DNA of 64,000 bases, from NCBI RefSeq assembly GCF_030272615.1, contig NC_081408.1, forward strand, positions 335,204,793 to 335,268,792, written 5' to 3'. This DNA comes from Cryptomeria japonica. Lineage: Eukaryota; Streptophyta; Pinopsida; Cupressales; Cupressaceae. The first letter of the stretch is position 1. Each line of letters starts with the position of its first letter. A program made the translations under genes and the position numbers. Of the stretch, positions 12,393-24,219 are shown piece by piece. The notes beneath the pieces are model-generated. The model searched no databases, was not told the origin of the DNA, and saw only the letters and a list, made by a program, of their open reading frames with translations.

Positions 12393-13599
12393 CCCCCTGT
12401 CTTGCTAGAACCACTATACCCACCTCTGGAGGACTACTAAGTCCTCGCCGGAGGTGTGTAAGGAGCCTGAGATCTCTAATCTCGCCTCTGACCCTGTGAC
12501 TGCCACTGCTTGGGCTTTGTGCCCTGCTGACTCTGCGGAGGCCTTTGCCTCTAGTTTTGCTGTGACTGCTATGGAGGAGGGGGTTTGGAGAACCTCGATG
12601 AGTGCCTATTGTTACCTTTCCAATGGGGTTTCTGAAACCCATAAGTCTGTGGTGTAGGGTTACGGTTCTGGAACCGATCCTTCGAGTCCTATGGTTTGAC
12701 CTGAATCTCTTCGGCTATCAAAGCCTTCTCCACGGAACCCAAAGGCTCCCTGGAGCGGCCATTCTCACTAGTCCTGCTATGCCAGAATTCAATCCTCTGA
12801 TAAATTGGTTGACGAGAAGCTTCTCATCTTTCAGGTAGTCTACATAAGGCAAGAGTTCAAAGAACTTGTTCTCGTACTGGGTCACTGAAAGACCCTTCTG
12901 CTGGAGGTCATGAAACTCATCCACCCTACGTTGTCTGAAATGCTCTGATAAGTACCTCTCTATGAATCTCTCTGTGAAAATCTCCCAAGTGAGGGTCTCT
13001 ATCTCTAAGCCACACTTATATTCTTCCTGTCTCCACCATGTGGAGGCTATCGCTCGCTATAGGTGAACCGCTACATGTGATTTTAGATTGCTCTCATAAG
13101 AGCACAATGCAAAGCACCTATCTAGGCTTAAAAGCCATGCCTCTGCTTCTACCCCGTTGGTAGATCCCCCAAAAGATGGTGGCTGAAGATGCATAACCTC
13201 TCTGATTAGATCCCCTGGATCCCGACGTGCCCTCTCAATGTATACTGGTGCTACGGCTCGAGGTGGTGCTGGTAGGTGAATGGATTCGGGCTCATGCTCA
13301 GCCTGACTCTCTACAGGATTAGGAGGTGGACTCCTACTCTGTTCCCATTCTACTGTTCTATGGCTTCCTGAGTTGTGATTCTCAACACTGTGATCTACTG
13401 CCGGAAGCCTATCCTGAACTATGCCAATTAGGTTCTGAAGAGCTACCAAGATGTCTCGGTTTGGGTTAACTGATCGCTCGGGAGGAGCTGCTGGGTTCAC
13501 TTCCTGAACCGATTCCTCCCTAATGACCTCTTCGCGTGCCATGCGTTCACGCCTAGGGCCTCTACCACGTTTGCGAGCTTGTCGCGTAGTTGGAGGCAT
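12393..13599 (-). pseudogene. Gypsy F gag (disabled)
   Basis: Gag starts at 13599 with MPPTTRQARKRGRG, a basic N-terminus usual for plant chromoviruses. It continues through the matrix/capsid-like region (HLQPPSFGGSTNGVEAEAWL, then after a TAG at 13057 WWRQEEYKCGLEIETLTWEIF and RRVDEFHDLQQKGLSVTQYENKF). A frameshift near 12760-12780 moves the frame into a Gln/Ser/Pro-rich linker with TAG codons at 12689, 12569, 12551, 12476, 12437 and 12434. A second frameshift in the C run at 12393-12397 joins to the pol frame and zinc knuckle. In the live ancestor gag and pol were probably one frame. Confidence 0.85.
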
Positions 13600-13754
13600 C
13601 CTTTTAAGAAAATAAAATAAAATGAAATAAATAACTATTTTAGGAGAAATATTTTAGCTAATTTAAAAATACATATAATAAAAATAAATACAATTTAATT
13701 AATTAAATAATTATAGCGAAATGTAATGGAGTAAGGTTCCTAGTGTTGGTAACC

Positions 13755-13768
13755 TTGCTTTGATACCA
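13755..13768 (-). promoter_or_regulatory. Primer-binding site of Gypsy F
   Basis: Minus-strand TGGTATCAAAGCAA lies three bases inside the 5' LTR. It matches the usual plant initiator-Met tRNA site TGGTATCAGAGC with one change. It confirms that the right LTR is the 5' one. Confidence 0.88.
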
Positions 13769-14359
13769 AAATGTCATGCCCAAACTTTTGGGCACAAATA
13801 GAATAATTTTTTTTTTCAAAATACTCTACTAAGTACGATTAACTTAAATAAAATAATGCAACTCAGTTTGGTCTTAACTATATTTTGAGTGAATCAAACC
13901 ATTAATTTAATTTGGTGATAAAATTAACTACGTTATAAGCGAGCTAATATTTCCTCAAAATAATTTTTTTTTCACTAATCTTCCAATATTAAGTAATTAC
14001 ACTCTCTAGCAATTAATCTCAAACTTGAATTATAATTTCCAAGATTATTTGACTAATGATCTCTTATAGTTCTCTATTTACCCAGGGCCTAAATAAAAGG
14101 ATCTACTTATTAAATTTAACAACCCTGTCAAATAAGCACTCCATAAATTCAAATACTTTATAAAATTTGAAATTTAAATGTGCCACCTGACCCTACAATT
14201 ATCATTGTGTTATTATTTTTTTTTTAAGGGTCTATTCTACCCAAGAATTTAAAATCTTCCTCTTACAAATGCTCCTACATTTATTTACAATTTAAACGAG
14301 CATTAGTTAATTTTACAACTAACTAATTAAATTTCAACAACTATAACAAATTTAAATTA

Positions 14360-14361
<2 letters not shown>

Positions 14362-14444
<83 letters not shown>

Positions 14445-14445
14445 G

Positions 14446-14487
<42 letters not shown>

Positions 14488-14518
14488 GGTATGTATATAT
14501 ATATATATATATATATTT
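14362..14518. repeat. AT microsatellite in right LTR of F
   Basis: A long TA/AT tract broken by TG steps. It creates an artefactual Tyr-Ile repeat frame. Confidence 0.95.
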
Positions 14519-14902
14519 ATATTTATAAGAATATTCTAGAAAGAGGGGGGGATAGTTCTTATTTTATTTTATTATTTCACCCCTTTTCTTATCACTCCCA
14601 CACACACACATCTTAGTTTAAAACCTAAATGTGTTTGCCCTAACCCGAAAATAGGGTTAGGGCATGTGTGTAAAAATATACTTATTTTTTTTTGTGTGTG
14701 TGTTCTGTGTGTATCTCCTTAAATTTTGTAAGTGTGTGTGTGCAGGTGAAGGTTGGGCAGCGGCCATGGGAGGCGGTGCGCGCAGGGCCGAACCGGGCTG
14801 TTTAATGGCCGAGCGGAGGGGCGTATACCCTCTCTTTTTTTTTTCTATTTGCGGGCGTAGGGGAAGGCAGTGCGGGGGTACCGCGGGCTGCGGACAGTGC
14901 CG

Positions 14903-15116
14903 CCCACAGTTTGCGGCTCCCGCAGGCCATGGACGTCGCCGCCCACAGTCTGCGGCTCCCGCAGGCCGTGGACGACGCCACCCACAGTCTGCGGTCCCCA
15001 CAGGCCATGGACGTGGCCGCCCACAGTTTGCGGGTTCCGTAGCCTGTGGACGGCACCGCCCATAGCTGCGGGCTCCCGCAGACTATGGGCGTCGCCGCCC
15101 AAGGCTGCGGCCCCCA
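14903..15116. repeat. GC-rich 39-bp tandem array (about 5.5 units) in right LTR of F
   Basis: Same 39-bp unit as at 5410-5665, with perfect short hairpins such as CTGCGG-CTC-CCGCAG. It has one unit fewer than the left LTR, so the array changed length after insertion. Confidence 0.9.
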
Positions 15117-15396
15117 ACATACAGTGCGATATCTATTTAAAACCCCCCTTTTTTGGGCGGGGTTAAAATAAAATGCGAAATTTCTTTTTCTTAAATTTTT
15201 TTTTAATATATATTTTTCTATATGTATATATAAGGGTATGACAATATACACAGTTTTAACTTGAAATAAACAGATTTAACAAGAATAAATTTTATATATA
15301 TATATATATATATTTGAATGGTGTATTTAACAAGCTTACTAGATTTCCTTTTTTTTGTTTATAAATAGAATTATCAGGATAACATTTAAAGCAATA

Positions 15397-15398
<2 letters not shown>

Positions 15399-15493
<95 letters not shown>
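15399..15493. repeat. Expanded AT microsatellite in right LTR of F
   Basis: An almost pure (AT)n run of about 95 bp. The matching site in the left LTR (about 5981-5999) has only about 20 bp. Confidence 0.95.
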
Positions 15494-15494
<1 letters not shown>

Positions 15495-18311
15495 TACTTT
15501 TAGCTATAACCCATTTAGGGAATCTTTGAGTTTATTATTTTTGTGAAACTTCAAAATGCATATGAAAGAATTCCTAATGTTATTTGCAGTTTGAATAATG
15601 GGGAAATAATATTTTTTTTTTTTTTAAAGAAAAAGGTTGAGGAAGTATATGTTGAATATTCTTTTTCTTTGTTTAAAATAAAACAGTTTTCTGCAACTAC
15701 ATTTACAATGCATCCTAACAGCAACTTAATGCATATATATTTTTTTGTAGGCATAATGAACTAAGACTAAATGCTAACCTTTTTGAAAAGAAATAGCCTA
15801 CTATACTATGTTTCATTTTCTGCATTAAATGGGAAAATAAATGACTGTTTAATTAAATTTACAGCAGCATAAATAACATAAAGGAATAGGTAGTGACAAC
15901 TAATTTTTTTTTTTTTCAGATTACACAGAATGCATCTACTCTTTTTTTTTTCTTGTAAAACATGAAGATTTAAATACAAGCTAATACTATTCTTCTTTCT
16001 TTTTGCAAAACTAACCAAGTAGGAAAATTATATATTCCTTTAGCAAAGATAGATACAAGTAAATATGAATACAAATGGGTTTGAAAACCCAACAATATCT
16101 TTCTTTTCATGGTAATATAAATAAAATAATCACACTTCTTTTCTTGGAGATAAATACAACATAGCTCAGATTCCCTTTTTTTTTTTTTTACAAGCTACAA
16201 CATTGAATACATTTCTTTTTTTTTCTTCAACACTTTTCTTCAACATAAAATAGCAACAAGCTTTTTTCTTCTTTCTTTTCCCATCCTAAGCAACTTGCAA
16301 TAAAATACAACTTTGACCATGGAGAGCTCACCTCCCAGCCTAGGCTTACTAGAAGCCACCCCCGAGCTTGGAGAACCAAGCACTAGATGGGTTACAAGCA
16401 AGCAAACAACACAACATATAGGGCATACACTCAACAAACATCTTCCCATCCCAAGCTACACTTCACCACACTTTGTGATGTTCATTCCATGGGTGGAAGT
16501 GGACCAAGTACCATTGGGGAGATTGCAAGCCAAAAGAAACTACAATTCAAGCCACCTCATGGCAATACAAAATGCAACAAAAGATACATCCCCATACCTT
16601 ATGCCCCCCAAAGACTAAAAGGCCTTATTTTCTCCCCTTATGACCCCCAAATGCATATACAAGGCTATGCAACAAGGGTCACAAAGGACATCCTTGAGAT
16701 CACTCTCCATAAGGAGAGCCTCTCACCCAAGGCTGTCATACTCCTTCCACCCCAAGACCATCCTACTCCCCCAAGAGTAGGAGATCTTGGACACTCCAAA
16801 AAAAAATAAGAACACATAAACAAAACATAGAAATGAAAACTACACATTTTTCTTCTCCAACAACAATTTACATAAACACGTCTTTTCCACAAGCATTTCT
16901 TTCCTTCAACAAAACAACACAACAAACATAAACAACATAAATAAGAGGAGATAAAAACCAACCTTATTCTGTCAATAGGTATGCTAGATTTAGTTGGGGA
17001 TGAGCTGCCCAATTCCACACAAACTTTTCTCCAATCTTTACCAAAAATTCTATTCTACTACTAATTTTCAAAACAAAAGCATAATCTCCAAAAATGGAGA
17101 GTGGGTGATTACTCACTAAGTCTCCAATTCTTGCCTAAGAAGGCCTCTCACATACTTCCCAACCCCTTGGGTGAGGTGAGAGTTCCCATTGGTTGCTCTT
17201 CCTAAAATCTTACACATTACTAAAACTGGAAAGGGAAAAGGTGAGAGAAGATGGGGAAGAGAGTTTGACATCAAAAGGGAAGGTTGTCTATCCTAGGAGG
17301 AACTTTCTAAGTTGAATTTTCGCTCACCTTGGAAAAACCACTTTTTGAAGTGACTAAACAGTCACATGGGAGTAGTCACATGTTTCAAAATACCCCTCAC
17401 CCATAGGTATACCCTTTGGACCTTTGGAAAAGCCCTAAAACTGACCCTAGGAGTCCATTTAACCCCTTAGAAACCCAACTGAAGTTTACCTACGGGTCAA
17501 ACCTAAGTTGACCACTCCCAAGACTCCCTACCCAAGGCTAAGTTGGGACCACACTCATGTTTTTGAATGGCTTTGGTAGAAACAAAACTCCCTCCAAGAG
17601 ACAAGTCAAAATCAATGACACTAATCAGCACGTGTCAAGAGACACAATAAAAATACAATATAAAAATCACACATGGAATTTGTCTCTTGTAGGATTACAC
17701 ATATACATAAAAATTAATTTTAACACTCAAGCATCATACACTTCACAAATAAAATATATTACAAATGGGGTGTTTTCTTTCCAAATAGACAACTCCCGGC
17801 TTAACAAACGTACATTGGTCTAGGTTTGGTTCTCCATATAAATTCCATGGTCACATGGATAATTTTCCTGCGCATCTCAATTAACACATTAGTAATTCCA
17901 AATAATCACAATTATACATAATTAAATACATAGATTTCATTGCACATCAAACACTCATACATTGTCAACAATAATTCAATATCTCATTCAATTAAATTCG
18001 ATTTCACATAAGCAATTAACATAATTCTCAAAATTGAACCATTCATAGAATAAGCATCATCTTTCTATCATCAAAAATGAAGTCCTGCAATTCCAATAAT
18101 GACATTCACCATATCAATGTAATTCTAAGCTAGCAACATATAATGTTTCATAATCATCATGCATAAAATAAAGCATCATTATATGTCAATGTGATCCAAA
18201 TCATGAAGTCATATAGGTTCTAAATCCATAAAGCATAAAATAAAGCATCCATAATAGTCTCAATATGCAAATAACTGAAAATGTCAAACTGAGTCGGGGT
18301 AGGGCCTCACA

Positions 18312-18316
18312 AAATG
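18312..18316. repeat. Target-site duplication AAATG (right) of Gypsy F
   Basis: Directly follows the right LTR end CTCACA and matches 4339-4343. Confidence 0.92.
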
Positions 18317-18925
18317 TGTTTTGATTTGGAATGAAATATCAGATTCTTTGACATATCAATAGAAGAAATATTATCACAATGAATAACAATAGGCCCATCA
18401 TAACTTACCCTTATATCTTTTAGCATTTGTTTCATCCATAAAATTAGAGTACAGTTGGTAGCAGCAGCTTTATATTTTGCTTCAACAGTAGCCAATGAAG
18501 TGCATGATTGTTTGTTGCTAAGCCATGAAACCAACTTTTTCCCAAGAATGAATGCACTGCTAGTAGTTCTCTTCCAATCATCCACATCTCCTTCTCAATT
18601 AGAATCTGTATAGGCACATAATCTGAAGTGATTATTCTTTGGATACCATAACCCAAAGTCTATTGTAACTACCAAATATCTAAATATCCTCTTGATAGCA
18701 ATATCATGAGTTTCTCTAGGATCTGACTAAAATTTAGAAGCAATACAGACAACATTAATAATATTAGGTCTAGTCTAAGTTAAGTACAACAAACTACCAA
18801 TAGTTGATTTGTATCTACTTGGATTCACTTTAGGAGATTCATTATCCTTTGACAATTTGCAACCGATTATCATAGGGGTACTGACGGGTTTAGAATTCTC
18901 AAGTCCAAATTTCTACCAAGATTTA
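18312..18925 (-). pseudogene. Copia C pol, end of RT and most of RNase H
   Basis: On the minus strand the frame reads KFGLENSKPVSTPM, then YKSTIGSLLYLT (RT C-terminal signature), RIFRYLVVTIDFGLWY, DDWKRTTSSAFILGKKLVSW, a STAEAEYRA-like block read here as ATVEAKYKAAA, and CDNISSIDMSKNLIFH ending KHI. This is Ty1/Copia RNase H. Stops interrupt it (after LYLT; in the ASKF and TDSN regions) and a shift is likely. It is cut at 18312 by Gypsy F and resumes at 4343. The 5' side is lost at about 18925, where an AT microsatellite (18928-18947) meets repeat copy 2, so the RT catalytic domain, integrase and gag are absent. Confidence 0.88.
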
Positions 18926-19081
18926 TATATATATATATATATATAAAAGGCATGTTTTCCAAGTCAATACAAGTATTACAAAAATGTAGCATATGCAATG
19001 TCCAAATCGATATACAATAAAAATATAGAATATATCTACATGTATTAGTCATTCTATGACCACAACTAACACTGTATCATC

Positions 19082-21676
19082 CTAAACTTGTGGTGGATCA
19101 TGAAAATTGAGCCTCTTCAATGCACTACGCAGCTTTGTGCATGGCTACAAAACCACAATCCAAAAGTCAAGTTAGAATTCTTTTGTAGAAAATAGTTCAC
19201 AATTAACAACATAACTATGCATTTAACTATAATTCCTTTGCAATTGAAATGTATATTACCTCATCGGTTGATCTTAGAGCTAATGTCTTCGCTCTCCTCT
19301 CCTTGTCACTCTTAGGAGTTTTCTTAAAGACAAACTTAAAAGGATCCACATTATGGTTGAACCATGAAGGGGTATATTGTAGATTAAATGTATCATTAAT
19401 ACAATGTACTAACATAAATACATCAAAAACACTTAAAATATATAATATAGATAACAATGACGTACCGATGACTAAGATACTTCTCCATTGGACTGAGGAT
19501 GGCTCACCATCGATGGAGAAACTAACGCTATTACCTATAAAAAAATGACCAAATATTAAATATAATTAATATAATGATAATTAGTGTAGGTTAAAAATAA
19601 TTAATGTAATATATCAATCAAAAGTGTACTAGATATTGAGATGCTTCTCCAGTGCATGGAGGAGGGCTCCCCATTGATGAAGCAGCTAAGGATATTTCCT
19701 GTATGAAAAAAAATATAAGATTATAATTTATCACAAGTTAACATGTACGTGTACATATAATCATGAAATCAAGAAAATAAAGTAGAGATACATACCTCTA
19801 CTCTCTCTTGATCCACTAGCAAATCAGGTGCATTAAAAAAACCCATATAGCTCAATGGCCGCTGTACATGTAAAATAGAGAAAAAAACACTAATCAATCT
19901 ACAAACCCCAACTAAGACTTGATTTCAACATTTTCAAATAATTGTACAACTAAAAATTTGTTCAATTACCTTCTTCCCATGTTTTGGCGTCTTCGAGGAA
20001 TTCTTTTTCTTAGGACGAGGCCTAGACATGGAGGGGATACCCTAAAAAAACAAAATTAACATGATATATTAGTATAGATAATATATTAAACATAATTTAA
20101 AAAATCTAAAATGAAATGACTTGCATATTCCATCAAAATAATACATAAAAAAGGTTGTACAAAATATGATACCATATAGCCTTGTAGGCCAAAATCGATC
20201 GCTGAGAGCATGATGTCATCAATCTAGGACATTTGATCCCTTGTCAACACCTACAAACCAAAAATTGGACCAAACATTAAAGATAGTTAGTATATCTTGT
20301 AATTTTTTTTGAATTCAAAGTACATTATTCTATTTTAATATGTTACAAAATTTATACCTCAGGCATCGAAGTTGCAGATGTAGTAACTGCAAGAGGGGTA
20401 TGGGATACCTCTATTGCATCCTGAAATGCATATTATTTGTCTCAATTCAAATTGATGTATAAATGAAAATTCATTTATGTAATTAGAAATTTAAAGTGAC
20501 TGATAAATAAAATGATATGAATTCAAATCAACACACCTGTGTCTCTCATTGATGGGCAAACACCATGTCCATCAACTCATCTGTCAGTGCCAAATCCTCA
20601 GTCATGCGGGCCTGACATCTACTCCCACAAATCATGCATGAATGAGATGTGGATCCATTTGCAGCGGCCATATCATCTGTCCCTGATCATATCCCTGAGC
20701 AACTAACACACATATGTTGAATGGGCTCTTTGTTACCACTTGGAGCAACTAATGGCTCATCATCTAGTACAATAGGGTGTGCTAATGACGTCCCATGCTG
20801 GATGATGGCACCAGTCAATTATGTGGCCACCTGAAGAGTCTGTAGCTCCATTGACTCTTTTAGCTCTATTGGGACAACCTGATGCACCTTGGGTTTGGGT
20901 GCTAGGGGGCGATGAATCTCTGGGGCTACCCGCCTATGGGCTCTAGGTCTATCTTAGGTAGAGCCACCACCTCTACCATGGAACTCTCTCATGTCAAAAT
21001 ATTTTGGCTGCACATTGAGCACAAACTCACAGTATACTTTTCTCAAAAAATACAATGGCATCTCATAATTATTACAAGGTGGATCATCAAAGACCATCCA
21101 CCAACTCTGCCAAAAAATATTCTTCATATGTACATTGGTACACCAATGTATAGGAAACCTCTTTGCATTAAGAGGTAACAACTCGCCAATTTTAGGATCA
21201 ACAAAAAGGGAACACATTTGTTGTTTACTAATATTTTTATTTTTCACTCCCTCATATGATAACCCATCAGCATAGTATTGATGACACCTATCCCTAAAGT
21301 TTCCCCATTTTGTAATTTGTGTGAAAATGACTATGGAACCACCAGCTAATGTTTCTAGGCTAGTGGCAAGAGATTTATGATGCTCAAGTTCACATGTTTT
21401 CAATTTATTAACCAATCTATTTATTTTAGACATGTTTTTACCTAACTGATTAATCAATTGCTTGTGTGTTTTAGGTGTGTAGTCAAAAAGAGGAATTGGG
21501 GGTGTATCTTGTGGGTTTTCAGGAGATGCATTTTATTGTGGATTAGCAAAATATGGTTTTTGAAATAAAAAATAAAAAAACCTAATAAAAAATAACAAAA
21601 TTAAATTCAAAATGTAAAACAAATTGAATAAACGAGAAAGAAAGATAAAATTTAACAAAAACTAACCTTGATCCAT
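19082..21676 (-). pseudogene. 10-exon unclassified repeat gene, copy 2 (disabled)
   Basis: Same gene as 430-3024. Exon 1 is 21667-21676 (ATGGATCAAG then GTTAGT); exon 2 is about 20537-21552 and contains NQLGKNMSKINRL, FRDRCHQYYADGLSYEG, LLPLNAKRF and, near its end, CMICGSRCQ. The downstream small exons match copy 1, with a last exon reading KRLNFHDPPQV and TAG at 19082. The exon-6 acceptor is intact here (CAG) but lost in copy 1. Defects: the exon-2 acceptor is AT instead of AG, TAA follows NPQ early in exon 2, and there are TAA at 20954, TAA near 20820, and TGA codons near 20690 and 20548. Exon 2 is open for 167 codons (20954-21457). Function unknown. Confidence 0.6.
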
Positions 21677-21799
21677 AGCATCTGGAGGAGAAATGAGGCA
21701 CTCCATTTGCGTTTTCATGGAGGAAATGGGGAAAAGAAGTGGTGGTCATGGGAAAATAAGACCTAGTTTTTTAAAAAGAAACTTTTTTTTGATAGTTAC

Positions 21800-21944
21800 T
21801 GCATATGCGGTTCTTTAGGGCTGGAGCGCATACATGCTCACTTTCCTAAAAATAGCACGCATGCTCTCACTTTCCTAAAAGCGGTGCGTATGCGCTACCC
21901 TTTTTTGGCTCGGGGACAACGAATGTAAGCATGTACGGGGTGAT
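21800..21944. repeat. Subterminal repeats, copy 2
   Basis: Diverged units of the same motif (CACTTTCCTAAAA twice, GCGTATGCGCT, AGCATGTAC inverted), followed at once by the A1 LTR. Confidence 0.6.
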
Positions 21945-22732
21945 TATTGGCATTATACACTCTAATAAGAATTGAAGGTGTTGTCATTGATGGCAACCTT
22001 GTGGCATTCAACTGGTAAACCACTGGCAGGCACTAGCACCGGTAGGCACTTCACCGATAGCGACAACTATGCATACCGACACCCCAACCGATAGGAACAA
22101 ACTATTGTTTATTGTATTTAATTGTAAATATCTTTTGTAAAGCCAACATGGCATAATGCAATAGACTCATATATGTATGAGATCTCGTAAATCATTTTAC
22201 AAGAGGAGCATAGATAGATGGAATGAGAAAATATTAAGAAAGATATATGCGAATGCATAAGGCAAATTTTGTGTAAGGTTTATGGTTATAGTATGACCTT
22301 AAACCAGTACTGAACTTGGCATAGCAGATGTTGAATTGTAGCAGTACATTATAGTGGATTCTCATAATCCATTTTGTAAGTCAATGAGACTTCCATTTTG
22401 TTGATTGAGCAGTGAGCTCTAGGCAGTTGGCCTTCTTGCATGTGCAGGCACCTCATTGTAAGTAATATACATTCATTGGCCAGTGAGTGAATATTGTGGG
22501 TCACAAATTCCACTGAGTTTTTTCCCACACCGGTTTTCCTCGTTAAACATCTTGTGTTAGGGTGTGTTTTCTATGTTGTCTTTATTGTTCTTGTTTACTG
22601 CATTAACTCTCATTTACCGATACACTGTTTTGGAATGCATAATACTTAATAAGGTCAAATATTCTGTCAATCGGTTAGATACTGATTTTCTCCCCCTTCT
22701 CAGTATCTTTGGGACTGTCATTAATCCTAACA
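21945..22732 (+). repeat. 5' LTR of A1 (788 bp)
   Basis: Starts TATTGGCATTATACACTC, aligning with TGTTGGCAAATGCACACTCC of A2 (TG changed to TA), and ends CCTAACA just before the primer site. It contains the family phrase TTGTCATTGATGGCAACCTT. Confidence 0.8.
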
Positions 22733-22747
22733 ATTGGTATCAGAGCC
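22733..22747 (+). promoter_or_regulatory. Primer-binding site of A1
   Basis: ATTGGTATCAGAGCC abuts the LTR; TGGTATCAGAGC is the standard plant initiator-Met tRNA complement. Confidence 0.9.
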
Positions 22748-22803
22748 TAGTCCTCTATTTTTAAAATTCTAACAGCTTGAGGAAGATTTTGACACTGGTA
22801 CAA

Positions 22804-23916
22804 ATGGAGAACTTAAGAAAACAATTAGAAGGAGCTCTTGTGGACTATGATGCAGAGAAGTTGAAGAATATCAAACTTGAAGATAATTTGAGGACTGCAT
22901 AGGAATTCATTCAAGGACTTCAGGAGAATCTTACTATTGCTAGAAATAAAAGAAAAAAACTTCATGAGAAGATGCAGAGTGATGATGAAGAAAAGGAAAC
23001 TCTTAATGATCTTGTGAACAAATTGAGACAAGAAAATAATACTATGAGAAATGAAATGCAAGATATGACTCTGAGATTTTGTAGAGACATTGAAGATAGG
23101 AAGAAGAATGAAGATGACTTGACTAAGAGACTCAATGATGCTAGAAATGAAAATCTATGACTCAATCATGAAAATGATATGTTGAAGACAGATATGATTC
23201 ACATGCAACATGATAAAACTAAACCTATGAGACAAATGAGAATTCTGGAAAATGAGTTGGCTACTGCAAATCAACATAAAGAGAAATTCAAGAAAAGTTT
23301 AGAAGAACTTGATGATATGCTGAAAAGTCAGAAACCTAATGGAGATACTAATGGACTTGGATTTGAAGTTGGAGAAAGTTTCGGTACTGCAAACAATCAT
23401 GATCATAGTAAACCGGTAAGACAACCTAATGCTTACAAATTTAATGGGAAATGATTTAACTATAACAAGTATGGTCATAGAGAAAATTAGTGTAGATCTA
23501 GAAACAATCAGAACACTAATGCATCCATCGGTCAATGTTCCAAATGTAACAAAATTTGTCACAATTCAAAAAACTGTAGAATGAATGTGAGATATTATGT
23601 TTGTGGAAGATTTGGGCACTTACCTAATCAATGTAGAACACAAACTAGCATAGGATATGGAAAGGATATTTAGAAGAATAATGTGACTTGTTATGCTTGT
23701 AACAACATTAGACATATTCCAAAATTTTGTAGAAGTAAGACTTCACCGACAAATAATAAATGACCCAGTTTGAAAGGCAAAGAGAAGGTAGATGAAGTAA
23801 AGAAAGAATTTTCAAAACAATAGATTAGAAAGAGAGATCATAATGTTGATGAGACTATTCCTTCACTAGTAGAACAAAGTATTACTCCATCGGTAGGAGA
23901 TTCTTCATCTGACTAA
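22804..23916 (+). pseudogene. A1 ORF1: coiled-coil, multi-CCHC Gag-like protein
   Basis: From ATG at 22804 the frame reads MENLRKQLEGALVDYDAEKL and continues about 370 codons to TAA at 23914. The first ~210 codons are Glu/Lys/Asn-rich with heptad-like spacing (for example LVNKLRQENNTMRNEMQDM), suggesting a coiled coil. The C-terminal part holds a row of CCHC knuckles: a decayed one (YNKYGHRENxC), CSKCNKICHNSKNC, YYVCGRFGHLPNQC (first Cys lost) and CYACNNIRHIPKFC. In-frame stops occur near 22900, 23158, 23452, 23671, 23761 and 23821. By analogy with Gag nucleocapsid the knuckles would bind RNA. No capsid domain is recognisable to me. Confidence 0.75.
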
Positions 23917-24219
23917 AAAGTAACCCTTTGGGGCTATTGTGGCAAGTTGAATATCATGCAGTTTACCCTCGATTGATGGTGAGAAGATAGATTTCTTCTC
24001 TACCAGTAGATGTGTTAAGTTTCACTTAACCGACGAGAATTTATTGTGGTTGTTGAAAGAAAAGGCATTATAAATCATCGATTTTCCCTCTTTTTCAATT
24101 CACCGAGCATTCAAACTAGTAGAGAGCGCAAAATCTGAGCGAAGGAATTCAAAGTGAAGAAGTGAAGAGATTTCTTTCAAGCACTCAACCATTATCAGGA
24201 AGCTTAAGGTATTTTTCAA

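Larger units (their letters stand above)
4344..18311 (-). mobile_element. Gypsy chromovirus F (Tekay/Del-like), complete but disabled
   Basis: A 13,968-bp LTR retrotransposon lies on the minus strand. It has two LTRs of about 4.5 kb, a 4,947-bp internal region, an initiator-Met-type primer site beside the right LTR, a polypurine tract beside the left LTR and a 5-bp target duplication. Gene order is gag, protease, RT, RNase H, integrase, chromodomain-like tail, which is that of Ty3/Gypsy. The very long LTRs and the C-terminal EPIRIL...YPHLF tail suggest the Tekay/Del clade. It inserted into the RNase H region of Copia C. At least 14 in-frame stops and two gag frameshifts disable it. Confidence 0.93.
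13772..18311 (-). repeat. 5' LTR of Gypsy F (4,540 bp)
   Basis: Same ends and content as 4344-8824. It is longer mainly because two AT microsatellites have expanded; it has about one fewer 39-bp GC unit. The element's promoter should lie here on the minus strand. Confidence 0.93.
18950..21944 (-). mobile_element. CACTA-like repeat unit, copy 2 (truncated by A1)
   Basis: Carries the 10-exon gene and subterminal repeats as copy 1 does. Copy 1 continues about 60 bp past the motif GTACGTGATG to TAGTG; copy 2 stops at the same point (GGGGTGAT, 21944), where LTR element A1 begins. The left boundary is unclear near 18950. Confidence 0.35.

Noticed and set aside
14425-15546. Tyr-Ile repeat peptides (14425-14616; 15355-15546)
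   Set aside because: Translations of AT microsatellites.
22733-22747. tRNA fragment
   Set aside because: TGGTATCAGAGCC is a primer-binding site next to an LTR, not part of a tRNA gene. No cloverleaf surrounds it.
22564-22764. Membrane-protein-like ORF (66 codons); similar ones at 31511-31986 and 37490-37755
   Set aside because: They fall within LTRs of family A, in different frames and orientations. Hydrophobicity comes from T-rich LTR sequence.
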